The notes: a model not told the origin generated them from the letters alone. 64,000 bases of DNA from Rossellomorea aquimaris (GCF_020171925.1 NZ_JAIVAR010000002.1:701971-765970), one strand, 5' to 3'. Shown: positions 1 to 11,977, counted from the first letter of the stretch. A program made the numbers and translations.

Positions 1-29
1 ATATATAGAAGATTCGGGGAGGGTATTTT

Positions 30-383
30 ATGAAAATGTTATTCGAGAAATTCATTGAGCGGTGCCACACAAAGTACCATCTGCAGTCGTTATTTCCGTC
101 CGAACCTTTCATTCTTCAGGTCGTGTGTAACGGGGAGACCTACACGATTTCCCTTTCAGTCAATGGATGCATGATCGAGAACGTAGATTGCCTAGCTCAG
201 CCCGAATTCATCATAGAAGGATCCGAGGAGGAAATCACCAGTCTTGTCAGGGGAGAGGATCTCTTATCGAGGAAGATTGACTCTGGACAGTTGTCAGTTA
301 AGGGAGGCTATCGCCCATTATTATTTGTCGAGTCGGTGCTATGGCTGACAAGGCAGGCAACGAAGGAACCAGTGGAATTATAA
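30..383 (+). CDS. SCP2-like small protein
   Basis: This 117-residue cytosolic protein has no signal peptide or membrane segment. Its alternating strand/helix pattern and the central stretch around residues 55-90 (PEFIIEGSEEEITSL followed by an L..GQLSVKGGY segment) resemble the SCP-2 sterol-carrier fold, a lipid-binding domain. A gene of this kind (yusD) sits next to the methionine transporter in B. subtilis, so position supports the match. A G-rich Shine-Dalgarno (positions 16-23) lies upstream of the ATG. No catalytic residues are evident. The fold assignment is tentative and no ligand can be named. Confidence 0.6.
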   Translation: MKMLFEKFIERCHTKYHLQSLFPSEPFILQVVCNGETYTISLSVNGCMIENVDCLAQPEFIIEGSEEEITSLVRGEDLLSRKIDSGQLSVKGGYRPLLFVESVLWLTRQATKEPVEL

Positions 384-405
384 CAAAACTTTTTCAAAAA
401 AGTAA

Positions 406-434
406 TTGACACTCCATATCTGCGGTGATAGAAT
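406..434 (+). promoter_or_regulatory. SigA-type promoter of the metNPQ operon
   Basis: TTGACA (406-411) and TAGAAT (429-434) are separated by exactly 17 bases. Transcription would start about 50 bases before the SAM riboswitch, as expected for an S-box leader. Confidence 0.75.
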
Positions 435-490
435 CACATCTGTAGCAAATTTTCTGAGATTTTTAAATCATAAATTAAATAGATGACTTA

Positions 491-597
491 CTCTTATTAA
501 GAGAGGTGGAGGGACGTGCCCTATGAAGCCCGGCAACCGTCAATGCAAATTGAAATGGTGCCAATTCACTCAAAGCGTATGCTTTGAAAGATAAGAG
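491..597 (+). ncRNA. SAM-I (S-box) riboswitch aptamer
   Basis: The leader carries the S-box hallmark GAGGTGGAGGGAC, then GATGAAGCCCGGCAACC-like sequence (here CTATGAAGCCCGGCAACC) and a downstream GGTGCCAATTC block. The P1 helix closes perfectly: CTCTTAT (491-497) pairs with ATAAGAG (591-597). An intrinsic terminator follows, so SAM binding should end transcription and repress the methionine importer downstream. Confidence 0.95.
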
Positions 598-618
598 GAA
601 GGATAGTCTTCCGATTAT

Positions 619-650
619 GCCTTTCTGCTTATCTGCGGAAAGGCTTTTTT
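619..650 (+). terminator. Riboswitch-controlled terminator
   Basis: A stem of GCCTTTC / GAAAGGC around a short loop is followed by a run of T. It lies between the SAM aptamer and metN, so it is the expression platform of the S-box. Confidence 0.85.
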
Positions 651-755
651 GTATTTTCGGGAAATGTTCTTCCCCTTCAGGAAAGAGCGAAGTCAATCTT
701 TAATCCTCATTAAAACGATCGTTTTACTACACAGAGAAAGAAGGTGGCTGACAAC

Positions 756-1796
756 ATGATAACGATCTCAGATGTAAAGAAAATCTATCAATCAAAGCGA
801 GGTCCGATTGCCGCCGTTGATGGGGTAGATCTTACCATCAAGGAACGCGAAATTTTCGGGGTCATCGGCTATAGTGGTGCAGGGAAGAGTACGTTGATCC
901 GGATGCTGAACGGACTGGAAGTTCCCACGGAAGGAACCGTCGACGTGAATGGACAGCTTGTTTCAAGCATCAAAGGTAAGAAGCTGCGCGAAGCACGACA
1001 ATCAATCGGCATGATCTTTCAGCATTTCAATCTGCTCTGGTCACGGACCGTCCTTGAAAATATCCAATTCCCCCTGGAAATAGTGGGGGTTCCGAAGAAA
1101 GAAAGGATGAGAAAAGCGAATGAACTGCTTTCCCTTGTAGGACTGGAGGGAAGGGGGGATTCCTATCCTTCACAATTGAGCGGTGGACAAAAGCAGCGCG
1201 TCGGCATTGCGCGTGCACTCGCCAATGATCCGAGTGTGCTTCTCTGTGACGAGGCTACGTCTGCGCTCGACCCGCAAACAACGGATTCGATCCTGGATTT
1301 GCTGGTTGATATCAATAAACGCCTCGGCCTCACAATCGTCCTGATCACGCATGAAATGCATGTCATCCAGAAAATTTGTCACCGGGTGGCAGTGATGGAA
1401 GAGGGTAAAGTCGCCGAGCTGGGGGATGTTCTTGAAGTGTTCCGCAATCCTCAGCAACAGGTCACAAAGCGATTCGTCAAAGAGGTATCGCAGGAACACG
1501 ATTCAGAAGAAGCGATGGAGGCACTCCTAAACGATTATCCGACAGGCAAGGTACTGAAGTTTACGTTCGTTGGGGAATCGACGGGGCACCCGTTGATTAC
1601 GTCACTGATCAGGAAGTTCGACCTTGAAGTGAACATCCTGCAAGGACAGATATCACAAACACAAAAAGGTGCATACGGCACGCTGTTCGTTCATTTAGAC
1701 GGTGAGGAAACCGTGATCCGTGAGGCCCTCCAGTATGCAGAAAGTCAGCGTGTGAAGGTGGAGGTGATGGAAGATGATCGAAACGCTATTTCCTAA
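756..1796 (+). CDS. metN: Methionine ABC importer, ATP-binding protein MetN
   Basis: MetN is the ATPase of the D/L-methionine importer. With the ATG at 756 it has 346 residues, near the 341 of B. subtilis MetN. Walker A (GYSGAGKS) is at residues 38-45; the signature LSGGQKQR and Walker B LLCDEATSALD follow. The C-terminal ~90 residues form the NIL domain that senses methionine. I prefer the ATG at 756 to the GTG at 744 because the Shine-Dalgarno AGAAGGTGG (738-747) overlaps that GTG but stands 8 bases before the ATG. The gene is under the SAM riboswitch and overlaps metP by 23 bases. Confidence 0.95.
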   Translation: MITISDVKKIYQSKRGPIAAVDGVDLTIKEREIFGVIGYSGAGKSTLIRMLNGLEVPTEGTVDVNGQLVSSIKGKKLREARQSIGMIFQHFNLLWSRTVLENIQFPLEIVGVPKKERMRKANELLSLVGLEGRGDSYPSQLSGGQKQRVGIARALANDPSVLLCDEATSALDPQTTDSILDLLVDINKRLGLTIVLITHEMHVIQKICHRVAVMEEGKVAELGDVLEVFRNPQQQVTKRFVKEVSQEHDSEEAMEALLNDYPTGKVLKFTFVGESTGHPLITSLIRKFDLEVNILQGQISQTQKGAYGTLFVHLDGEETVIREALQYAESQRVKVEVMEDDRNAIS

Positions 1797-2442
1797 TGTC
1801 GATTGGGCAAAGCTGTGGGAAGCCACATTGGAAACCCTTTACATGACAGGCATGTCGGTTGCAATCACGTTCGTGTTAGGGATCATTCTTGGAATCATTT
1901 TATTTTTGACGTCAAAAGAGAATCTATGGGAAAGCAAGCTCACTTATACAGTGACAAGCTCCGTTGTGAACGTGTTCAGATCCATTCCATTCATCATCCT
2001 GATTGTCTTGTTGATCCCATTCACCAAGTTTCTGCTCGATACCATCCGCGGGGCGAACGCAGCGTTACCGGCATTGATCATCGGAGCAGCGCCTTTTTAT
2101 GCAAGGATGGTCGAGATTGCCTTGAGGGAAGTCAATAAAGGTGTCATCGAAGCAGCAAAGGCTATGGGGGCGAAAACGAGTACAATCATCCTGAAAGTAC
2201 TCCTGCCTGAATCAATGCCGGCATTGATATCGGGAATAACGGTCACCGCAATTGCACTTGTCGGCTATACCGCAATGGCGGGAGTGATCGGTGCAGGAGG
2301 CCTTGGGAACCTGGCATATCTGGATGGTTTCCAGCGGAGCCGGGAAGATGTGACGCTGGCAGCGACCATCATGATCCTCGTGGTCGTCTTCCTGATTCAG
2401 TTCATAGGTGATTTCTTTACAAAAAAATTGGACAAACGATAA
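1774..2442 (+). CDS. metP: Methionine ABC importer permease MetP
   Basis: This 222-residue MetI-type permease has about five membrane helices. The conserved cytoplasmic EAAKAMGAKTSTI loop that docks on MetN lies around residues 130-142. It begins inside the end of metN, which suggests translational coupling, and metQ follows 14 bases later. With MetN and MetQ it completes the SAM-regulated methionine importer. Confidence 0.93.
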   Translation: MIETLFPNVDWAKLWEATLETLYMTGMSVAITFVLGIILGIILFLTSKENLWESKLTYTVTSSVVNVFRSIPFIILIVLLIPFTKFLLDTIRGANAALPALIIGAAPFYARMVEIALREVNKGVIEAAKAMGAKTSTIILKVLLPESMPALISGITVTAIALVGYTAMAGVIGAGGLGNLAYLDGFQRSREDVTLAATIMILVVVFLIQFIGDFFTKKLDKR

Positions 2443-2456
2443 AAGGAGAGAACAAC

Positions 2457-3278
2457 ATGAAAAAATGGTTAGTAGGAGCAGTAGCAGCAGCAAGTATTTT
2501 CGGATTGGCCGCTTGTGGAAACGATTCAGGAGCGGGAAGCGATGAAAAGGAATTGGTTGTCGGTGCATCGAATGTACCTCACGCTGAAATCCTTGAACAA
2601 GTGAAACCGATCCTTGAAGAAAAGGGGATCGACTTAAAGATTGAAACGTATCAAGATTATATCCTTCCAAACAAGGATCTGGATAACGGCGACATCGATG
2701 CGAACTATTTCCAAACGATTCCTTATATGGACCTTCAAATGAAGGAAAATGAGTATGATTTCGTCAATGCGGGCGGCATCCATATCGAGCCGATCGGTGT
2801 TTATTCCAAGAAATATAAATCCCTTGAGGATCTTCCGGAAGGTGCGACCATCTTGATGAGTAACTCTGTTTCCGACCATGGCCGTATCCTCAGCCTATTG
2901 GAGAAGAAAGGCCTCATCACGTTGAAAGATGGTGTCAAAAATACACAGGCACAGATTGAAGATATTAAAGAAAATCCAAGAAACCTGAAGTTTGACTATG
3001 AGTATGAAGCGGGCATGCTTCCACAAATGTATGAAAATGAAGAAGGGGACGCTGTGGTGATCAACTCCAACTATGCGATTGATGCCGGGCTGAAACCTCT
3101 TGAAGATTCAATCGCAATCGAAGATACTGATTCTCCTTACGTGAATGTAATCACGGTCAATAAAGGTGATGAAAACAAAGAAGAAGTGAAAGAACTGGTG
3201 AAAGCTTTACGTTCAAAGGAAATCCAGGACTTCATCAATGAAGAATGGGACGGAGCAGTGGTTCCTGTTTCAGAATAA
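2457..3278 (+). CDS. metQ: Methionine-binding lipoprotein MetQ
   Basis: The 273-residue NlpA/MetQ-family substrate-binding lipoprotein has an export signal ending in the lipobox LAAC, with lipidated Cys20. The mature part contains the family blocks VVGASNVPHAEILE and YFQTIPYMD. It should hold methionine outside the membrane and deliver it to MetP. A strong Shine-Dalgarno (AAAGGAGAG) precedes the ATG, and a terminator directly follows the stop. Confidence 0.94.
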   Translation: MKKWLVGAVAAASIFGLAACGNDSGAGSDEKELVVGASNVPHAEILEQVKPILEEKGIDLKIETYQDYILPNKDLDNGDIDANYFQTIPYMDLQMKENEYDFVNAGGIHIEPIGVYSKKYKSLEDLPEGATILMSNSVSDHGRILSLLEKKGLITLKDGVKNTQAQIEDIKENPRNLKFDYEYEAGMLPQMYENEEGDAVVINSNYAIDAGLKPLEDSIAIEDTDSPYVNVITVNKGDENKEEVKELVKALRSKEIQDFINEEWDGAVVPVSE

Positions 3279-3286
3279 TCGTAAAC

Positions 3287-3318
3287 GAAGAAACCCGATG
3301 CTGCAATCGGGTTTCTTT
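3287..3318 (+). terminator. Terminator of metNPQ
   Basis: AGAAACCCGAT and ATCGGGTTTCT form a long stem around a short loop, followed by T-rich sequence, just past the metQ stop. Confidence 0.85.
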
Positions 3319-3402
3319 TGCGTTTAAATTCCGGACATAAACCATTGCCTATTGGCTCATACTATTTTCGATGAATCTAAATCGAAAATGGAGTTGAACA
3401 GG

Positions 3403-3768
3403 ATGCAAATGGAACCAAGAAACATGACCGAAGCGGCACTTCATGATTATAAGATGGGTCTGGGGATTTTCACCGAGAAAATGCCTGAACTTGCACAACA
3501 CTATAATACATTCACAGAGCACTGTTTCAGGGAAGGAGTCCTTTCTAAAAAAGATAAACAGCTCATCGCCCTTGGAATCAGTCTCTATTCCCAAGATGAA
3601 TATTGCATCATCTACCATACAAAAGGGTGCCTGGATGAAGGATGCTCGGAACAGGAAATCCTCGAAGCCATCGGTGTAACCGCGGCATTCGGCGGAGGGG
3701 CAGCCATGAGCCAGGCCGTCACACTGGTCCAGCAATCGGTACAGGAACTCAGTCAACTGAAGCAATAA
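3403..3768 (+). CDS. yurZ: Carboxymuconolactone decarboxylase-family protein YurZ
   Basis: This 121-residue protein belongs to the AhpD/CMD family of small helical proteins, many of which use a CxxC-type thiol pair with a nearby histidine. Here only single cysteines are spread out (C53 region, YCIIYHTKGC, GC), so peroxidase activity is uncertain. B. subtilis yurZ occupies the same slot between metQ and sufC. The ATG at 3403 is chosen because TGGAG (3389-3393) is well spaced before it; an in-frame ATG at 3388 overlaps that site. A terminator follows. Confidence 0.8.
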   Translation: MQMEPRNMTEAALHDYKMGLGIFTEKMPELAQHYNTFTEHCFREGVLSKKDKQLIALGISLYSQDEYCIIYHTKGCLDEGCSEQEILEAIGVTAAFGGGAAMSQAVTLVQQSVQELSQLKQ

Positions 3769-3772
3769 AGTG

Positions 3773-3808
3773 AAAACGGAAGGGGCATGTCACGCCCCTT
3801 CCGTTTTT
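3773..3808 (+). terminator. Terminator of yurZ
   Basis: AAACGGAAGGGGC and GCCCCTTCCGTTT pair around a short loop and run into T residues. Confidence 0.9.
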
Positions 3809-4011
3809 CAGTTCATTTCAGGGAGGTTCACGATCGCCCGCGGGTAGCAGAGTGTGAATGAACCATCAAATCTTTATACAATTCTTTGGATAATTACTAA
3901 CTTACCTATTATTTGCAAGTATAATGCCGGAATTTTGTGAAAACTTAACATTACCCCTCTGCGGAAATCTTCTGCCATCTTTTTTTCATTAAAAATGAAG
4001 GAATTCAGGTT

Positions 4012-4040
4012 TTGTCACCTGAACGAGGGGGTAGTATAGT
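4012..4040 (+). promoter_or_regulatory. Promoter of the 65-codon small gene
   Basis: TTGTCA (4012-4017) and TATAGT (4035-4040) are separated by 17 bases, an almost consensus SigA promoter about 35 bases before the small gene's ribosome site. Between the yurZ terminator and this promoter (3809-4011) I see no other feature. Confidence 0.7.
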
Positions 4041-4075
4041 TATAAATGAAATGAAAAAATGGAAAGGAATGATTC

Positions 4076-4273
4076 ATTATCGACTCTCTTGAGGGTTTGA
4101 CGTACACAAGTGAAATGGAAAAAGCGATGCATAGTGCCCATGGAATCGGATACGAGGTGTACAAACGAAAGCATGACGTAAGGATGCAAGTAGAAAAACA
4201 AAGAGAGCAGGATTATAAAGAAAGCCGAAGAATGATTGCGGCACTTGATAGGAAAGTGCATGCTAATATATAA
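4076..4273 (+). CDS. Uncharacterised 65-residue charged protein, apparent ATT start
   Basis: A 66-codon frame ending at TAA 4271-4273 encodes a hydrophilic, Lys/Arg/Glu-rich, probably helical peptide (core EMEKAMHSAHGIGYEVYKRK, then repeated Q/E/K/R). It has its own promoter (4012-4040) and terminator (4287-4317). There is no in-frame ATG, GTG or well-placed TTG at the 5' end. The Shine-Dalgarno AAAGGA (4063-4068) is 7 bases from an ATT codon at 4076, while the out-of-frame ATG at 4069 reads only seven codons. Possibilities are an AUU start (as in infC), a later start at ATG 4115, or a frameshift relative to ATG 4069. I recognise no family. Confidence 0.5.
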   Translation: MIDSLEGLTYTSEMEKAMHSAHGIGYEVYKRKHDVRMQVEKQREQDYKESRRMIAALDRKVHANI

Positions 4274-4286
4274 TAAGGGTAAAGAG

Positions 4287-4317
4287 AAACCAGTGTTGAC
4301 GAAACACTGGTTTTTTT
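4287..4317 (+). terminator. Terminator of the small gene
   Basis: AACCAGTGTT and AACACTGGTT form a stem followed by seven T residues, closing the small transcription unit. Confidence 0.9.
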
Positions 4318-4477
4318 CATGAACAGGACAAATGGACAAGCAATTTCTTCCTATTTATATAGCCGGAAGCAAGGATTGGCTCCTACAATGGAGGACACTA
4401 CATTTTTCTCCTGATTTCAGCAAACAATAGAGGGGTATTTACATGTCAGGAACGCATGGAAGCTGGTTCTGAAAAAG

Positions 4478-4506
4478 TTGATAATACCTTTTATTTGTTA
4501 TAAGAT
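4478..4506 (+). promoter_or_regulatory. Promoter of the suf operon
   Basis: TTGATA (4478-4483) and TAAGAT (4501-4506) have a 17-base spacer, about 80 bases before the sufC start. The AT-rich leader after it (4510-4535) contains GATAAT/GAATGATCA-like words, too weak to call an operator. The rest of 4318-4477 holds nothing I recognise. Confidence 0.6.
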
Positions 4507-4584
4507 TGTAATGATAATAAATTGAGAATGATCAAAGGAAGCTATTCCTACATTCATTTTATAAAGTCACGGAGGTATATACAC

Positions 4585-5370
4585 ATGGCAGGTTCTACGT
4601 TAACGATTAAAGATCTTCATGTTGAGATTGAAGGAAAGGAAATCCTGAAAGGGGTTAACCTTGAGATTAAAGGTGGAGAAATCCACGCAGTAATGGGACC
4701 AAATGGTACAGGTAAATCAACTTTATCTTCTGCAATCATGGGTCACCCGAAGTATGAAGTAACAAAAGGAAGCATCACGTTCGACGGTGAAGACGTACTT
4801 GAAATGGAAGTGGATGAGCGTGCACGCGTTGGTCTATTCCTTGCAATGCAGTACCCAAGTGAGATCAGCGGTGTGACAAATGCAGACTTCTTGCGTTCAG
4901 CAATCAACAGCCGTCGCGAAGAAGGCGATGAGATTTCACTGATGAAGTTCATCCGTAAGATGGATTCTGAAATGGAATACCTTGAAATGGATCCGGATAT
5001 GGCACAGCGTTACCTGAATGAAGGTTTCTCTGGCGGTGAGAAGAAACGTAATGAGATCCTACAGTTGATGATGCTTCAACCGAAGATCGCCATCCTTGAT
5101 GAAATCGATTCAGGTCTGGATATCGATGCTCTTAAGGTTGTATCAAAAGGAATCAACAAGATGCGCGGAGAAGATTTCGGTTGCTTGATCATCACTCACT
5201 ACCAACGCCTTCTTAACTACATCACTCCTGACCACGTTCACGTAATGATGCAAGGTCGTGTCGTGAAATCAGGCGGTGCGGAACTCGCTCAGCGTCTTGA
5301 GGCGGAAGGTTACGATTGGATCAAGGAAGAGCTCGGAATCAAAGACGAAACTGTTGGCCAAGAAGCGTAA
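4585..5370 (+). CDS. sufC: Fe-S assembly ATPase SufC
   Basis: SufC (261 residues) is the ABC-type ATPase that works with SufB and SufD in the SUF scaffold. Walker A GPNGTGKS is at residues 38-45, FSGGEKKRNE is the signature, and ILDEIDSGLD is Walker B. The start MAGSTLTIKDLHVE matches B. subtilis SufC residue for residue, so I use the ATG at 4585 with GGAGGT at 4571-4576. It is the first gene of sufCDSUB and is followed by sufD after 17 bases. Confidence 0.97.
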   Translation: MAGSTLTIKDLHVEIEGKEILKGVNLEIKGGEIHAVMGPNGTGKSTLSSAIMGHPKYEVTKGSITFDGEDVLEMEVDERARVGLFLAMQYPSEISGVTNADFLRSAINSRREEGDEISLMKFIRKMDSEMEYLEMDPDMAQRYLNEGFSGGEKKRNEILQLMMLQPKIAILDEIDSGLDIDALKVVSKGINKMRGEDFGCLIITHYQRLLNYITPDHVHVMMQGRVVKSGGAELAQRLEAEGYDWIKEELGIKDETVGQEA

Positions 5371-5387
5371 GTGTTAGGGGGATAATA

Positions 5388-8360
<2,973 letters not shown>

Positions 8361-8399
8361 GCTCTTCTCCCGACTCTATCAAAGAATGGAGGAATCAAC

Positions 8400-9797
8400 A
8401 TGGCAAAGAAGATGCCTGAGATCGGGGATTATAAATACGGATTTAGTGATAAAGACGTATCGATTTTCCGTTCAAAACGTGGTTTAACACGTGAGATCGT
8501 AGAAGAAATCTCACGTATGAAGGAAGAGCCTCAATGGATGCTTGATTTCCGTTTGAAGTCACTTGACCATTTTTATAATATGTCAATGCCTCAATGGGGT
8601 GGAGACTTACAAGAACTGAACTTCGATGATATTACGTACTACGTAAAGCCATCCGAGAAGTCAGAGCGCAGCTGGGATGAAGTACCTGAAGAAATCAAGC
8701 AGACGTTTGATAAATTGGGTATTCCTGAAGCTGAGCAAAAATATCTTGCCGGGGTATCGGCTCAGTACGAGTCCGAGGTTGTTTACCACAACATGCAGGA
8801 AGACCTTGAGAACATGGGAATTGTCTTCAAGGATACGGATTCCGCCCTTAAGGAAAACGAAGACATCTTCCGTGAACACTGGGCAAAGGTCATCCCACCG
8901 ACGGATAACAAATTTGCTGCACTGAACTCAGCGGTATGGTCTGGCGGATCGTTCATCTATGTCCCTAAAGGTGTGAAGGTGGATACGCCACTTCAAGCGT
9001 ACTTCCGTATCAACTCCGAAAACATGGGTCAATTCGAGCGTACATTGATCATCGTTGACGAAGGCGCAAGCGTACACTATGTAGAAGGTTGTACGGCACC
9101 TGTCTACACAACGAATTCCCTTCACTCGGCGGTTGTTGAAATCATCATCAAGAAAGACGCGTACTGCCGTTACACGACGATTCAAAACTGGGCGAACAAT
9201 GTATTCAACCTGGTAACGAAGCGTGCGGTGTGTGAAGCGAACGCTACAATGGAATGGGTAGACGGAAACATCGGATCTAAATTGACGATGAAATATCCGG
9301 CTGTCATCCTTAAAGGAGAAGGCGCGCGCGGTATGACACTTTCCATCGCACTTGCAGGTAAGGGTCAGCACCAGGATGCAGGAGCCAAGATGATTCACTT
9401 GGCACCGAACACGTCTTCAACGATCGTGTCGAAGTCGATTTCCAAGCACGGCGGTAAAGTAACGTACCGTGGAATCGTCCACTTCGGACGCAAAGCGGAA
9501 GGTGCACGCTCAAACATCGAGTGTGATACGCTGATCATGGATAATCAGTCCACTTCCGATACGATTCCTTACAACGAAATCCTGAACGATAACATCTCGC
9601 TTGAGCACGAAGCGAAAGTATCGAAGGTATCAGAGGAACAATTATTCTATCTGATGAGCCGCGGAATTTCAGAGGAAGAAGCAACAGAAATGATCGTAAT
9701 GGGCTTCATCGAGCCATTCACGAAAGAACTTCCTATGGAATACGCAGTTGAAATGAACCGCCTGATCAAGTTCGAAATGGAAGGTTCGATTGGATAA
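8400..9797 (+). CDS. sufB: Fe-S assembly scaffold protein SufB
   Basis: SufB (465 residues) is the cluster-building subunit of SufBC2D. Recognisable blocks are [35 protein letters not shown], the late [10 protein letters not shown] segment with a conserved cysteine, and [13 protein letters not shown] near the end. It is the last gene of sufCDSUB, 39 bases after sufU, with its own GGAGG ribosome site and a strong terminator behind it. Confidence 0.97.
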   Translation: MAKKMPEIGDYKYGFSDKDVSIFRSKRGLTREIVEEISRMKEEPQWMLDFRLKSLDHFYNMSMPQWGGDLQELNFDDITYYVKPSEKSERSWDEVPEEIKQTFDKLGIPEAEQKYLAGVSAQYESEVVYHNMQEDLENMGIVFKDTDSALKENEDIFREHWAKVIPPTDNKFAALNSAVWSGGSFIYVPKGVKVDTPLQAYFRINSENMGQFERTLIIVDEGASVHYVEGCTAPVYTTNSLHSAVVEIIIKKDAYCRYTTIQNWANNVFNLVTKRAVCEANATMEWVDGNIGSKLTMKYPAVILKGEGARGMTLSIALAGKGQHQDAGAKMIHLAPNTSSTIVSKSISKHGGKVTYRGIVHFGRKAEGARSNIECDTLIMDNQSTSDTIPYNEILNDNISLEHEAKVSKVSEEQLFYLMSRGISEEEATEMIVMGFIEPFTKELPMEYAVEMNRLIKFEMEGSIG

Positions 9798-9811
9798 TCA
9801 ATAAAGATATT

Positions 9812-9857
9812 TAACCCCTTTAGCCGCGCTGGTCTGCGGTTAGAGGGGTTTGTTTTA
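9812..9857 (+). terminator. Terminator of the suf operon
   Basis: AACCCCTTTAGCCGC pairs with GCGGTTAGAGGGGTT (one bulge) around a short loop, followed by T-rich sequence. Confidence 0.88.
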
Positions 9858-9910
9858 TTTGATGTAGGGGGAGTGGAGAGGGAATCGAATAATGTCGATT
9901 TTTCGGTAGG

Positions 9911-10030
9911 TCGCACATAGATCGTGGATTTCGCACTTAAAATCAGAATTTCGCACATATATGAAAAAATTCGCACATAAACAGGGTATTTCGCACTTAT
10001 CCTGAAAATTTCGCACATAAATGCTTCCTC
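9911..10030 (+). repeat. Six-copy 20-bp phased repeat array (core TTCGCACATA)
   Basis: TCGCACAT or TCGCACTT begins at 9911, 9931, 9951, 9971, 9991 and 10011, an exact 20-base period. About 10 bases are conserved and about 10 vary. The left flank (9861-9905) is G-rich. The right flank is C/A-rich: 10021-10080 has 24 C and 8 G. The array lies between the suf terminator and yunF, and the rest of 9858-10209 holds no gene I can support. The same core recurs at 59250-59510. Confidence 0.9.
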
Positions 10031-10209
10031 AATCAGGTACCAGCCTCCAAGCCTGAGCCACACTACACATCACCTCGCAATCCGAACACAACCATCATCA
10101 TATTTGCTATTCCAAGACACCAATCATTACGATTCCCGGCATGACTTGTGATAAAATGAAAAGCAAACCATAAGAAGTTCATCATCAAACCAAAAGAAGG
10201 TGAATACGG

Positions 10210-11061
10210 ATGATTTATATAGGTGTGACGGGATGGGGAGATCATGATTCCCTTTATGAGAATGTGTCTCCCCGCGACAAATTGAAGGAATATGGTGCCC
10301 ATTTTCCGATTGTGGAAGTGGATGCGAGTTTTTATGCTGTCCAGCCGACTCGAAATGCGGAGAAGTGGGTAAAGGATACACCGGAGGATTTTCGGTTCAT
10401 CGTGAAAGCCTACCAAGGGATGACCGGGCATCAGAGGGGAGATATTCCCTTTGAGACGAAAGAGGAGATGTTCCGTGCATTCAAGGATTCGCTCTCCCCA
10501 TACTTAAAAGACGATAAGCTGGCGATGGTCCTTTTGCAGTTCCCGCCCTGGTTCGATTGTACAAGAGACAATGTTGCTTATATTCGATACTGCAAGGAGC
10601 AGCTGGACGATTTGCCGGTAGCGCTTGAGTTCCGTCATCAGAGCTGGTACAGCCCAAAATTCAAGGATAAGACACTTGAATTCATGAAAGATCAAGGCTG
10701 GATCCACAGCGTCTGTGATGAACCTCAGGCAGGGGAAGGCTCGATCCCGAGAGTGGTGGAATCCACCCATGAAGGCGCGACGCTCATCCGCTTCCACGGC
10801 CGCAATGTCTACGGTTGGAATCGAAACGGCAATGGTGATGAGTGGCGTGAAGTCCGTTATTTATACCGTTATAACACGGCGGAATTACAAGAGTGGATCC
10901 CACATATCCACAAGCTCCATCAAGAGTCGAAGGATGTATACATCCTTTTTAATAATAACTCTGGCGGAGACGCGGCACATAATGCGAAAATGCTGATCGA
11001 GATGCTTGAGCTAAAGTTTGAAGGTCTTGCGCCTAAACAGCTCGATCTATTTCAAGAATAG
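10210..11061 (+). CDS. yunF: DUF72 family protein YunF
   Basis: This 283-residue soluble protein begins IYIGVTGWGDHD and contains FPIVEVDASFYAVQ and FRFIVKAYQGMTG, the blocks of the TIM-barrel DUF72 family. Further family features are LLQFPPWF and the late VYILFNNNSGGDAAHNA. The biochemical function is not established. It heads a co-directional yunF-yunE-yunD-yunC run, in reverse order of the names but conserved with B. subtilis. AAGAAGG before the ATG is a good ribosome site. Confidence 0.9.
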   Translation: MIYIGVTGWGDHDSLYENVSPRDKLKEYGAHFPIVEVDASFYAVQPTRNAEKWVKDTPEDFRFIVKAYQGMTGHQRGDIPFETKEEMFRAFKDSLSPYLKDDKLAMVLLQFPPWFDCTRDNVAYIRYCKEQLDDLPVALEFRHQSWYSPKFKDKTLEFMKDQGWIHSVCDEPQAGEGSIPRVVESTHEGATLIRFHGRNVYGWNRNGNGDEWREVRYLYRYNTAELQEWIPHIHKLHQESKDVYILFNNNSGGDAAHNAKMLIEMLELKFEGLAPKQLDLFQE

Positions 11062-11118
11062 ATAAATGAAGCGGCGGGATATCGTAAAGGAGCACCATCG
11101 CTTCATGTAGAACGGGAG

Positions 11119-11952
11119 ATGAGTATAGTGGAATGGATCGTATTGATCTGCATCGGATTATTTGCCGGGACAGTCGGCTCTCTTGTCGGGCTCGGCGGAG
11201 GGGTCATCGTCGTTCCGGCACTGATTTATTTTGGTACATATACAAGCTGGCTTGAAAATATAACCCCTCAAACGGCAGTCGGTACATCATTAATGGTCAT
11301 GATCTTTACCGGATTGTCGTCGACGCTTTCCTATTTAAAGCATAAGACCGTCGATTATAAAAGCGGACTGATTTTCTTTGCAGGTGCAGGACCAGGTTCG
11401 ATCATCGGTGCCTGGGTGAATAAATACTTGAATATGGAAGACTTCAATCTTTATTTTGGTATCTTTATGATTGTCATGGCGATCATCCTGATGGTAAGGA
11501 ATAAGCTGAAGCCGATTGAAAAGTTCAAGACGGCTTCGTTTCAACGGGAATTCACCGACCCGAGCGGGGAAACGTTTCAATATGGCTATCCCCCTCTCGT
11601 AGGTGCACTGATTGCGCTTGTTGTTGGCTTCACATCGGGCTTATTTGGAATCGGGGGCGGATCGCTGATGGTACCGGCCATGATTCTGATCTTCCTGTTC
11701 CCTCCTCATGTAGCGGTAGCAACTTCCATGTTCATGGTGTTTCTATCCGCACTTGTCAGTTCGGGGACCCATGTGTTCCTTGGGAATGTGAAGTGGTTGT
11801 ATGCTCTTGCACTGATTCCCGGTGCCTGGTTCGGGGCAAAACTGGGATCATTCTTAAATACGAAGCTCGAATCGAAAGCACTTGTAAGCGTGCTGCGAAT
11901 CATCTTGATTTTAATAGGAATACGTTTGATTTACCAAAGCATAACAGGATAA
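11119..11952 (+). CDS. yunE: TauE/SafE-type membrane permease YunE
   Basis: The 277-residue membrane protein has about eight hydrophobic helices in two repeated halves, each with a glycine-rich motif: GSLVGLGGGVIVVPALIYF near the start and GLFGIGGGSLMVPAMIL in the second half. This is the signature of the TauE/SafE family, proposed sulfite, sulfonate or other sulfur-anion exporters. The substrate here is unknown. It sits 25 bases before yunD in the same run. Confidence 0.88.
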   Translation: MSIVEWIVLICIGLFAGTVGSLVGLGGGVIVVPALIYFGTYTSWLENITPQTAVGTSLMVMIFTGLSSTLSYLKHKTVDYKSGLIFFAGAGPGSIIGAWVNKYLNMEDFNLYFGIFMIVMAIILMVRNKLKPIEKFKTASFQREFTDPSGETFQYGYPPLVGALIALVVGFTSGLFGIGGGSLMVPAMILIFLFPPHVAVATSMFMVFLSALVSSGTHVFLGNVKWLYALALIPGAWFGAKLGSFLNTKLESKALVSVLRIILILIGIRLIYQSITG

Positions 11953-11977
11953 CCTCCATTGGGAGAGTGAGAATACA

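Noticed and set aside
4505..4540. Fur-box-like words before sufC
   Set aside because: Only one half of the 7-1-7 pattern fits (TGATAAT); the other half has several mismatches. AT-rich leaders produce this by chance.
9911..10030. Possible CRISPR array, and likewise at 36.4, 41.7 and 59.4 kb
   Set aside because: Cores of 10-13 bases with 8-14-base spacers are far too short, spacers often repeat, and there are no cas genes in the window.
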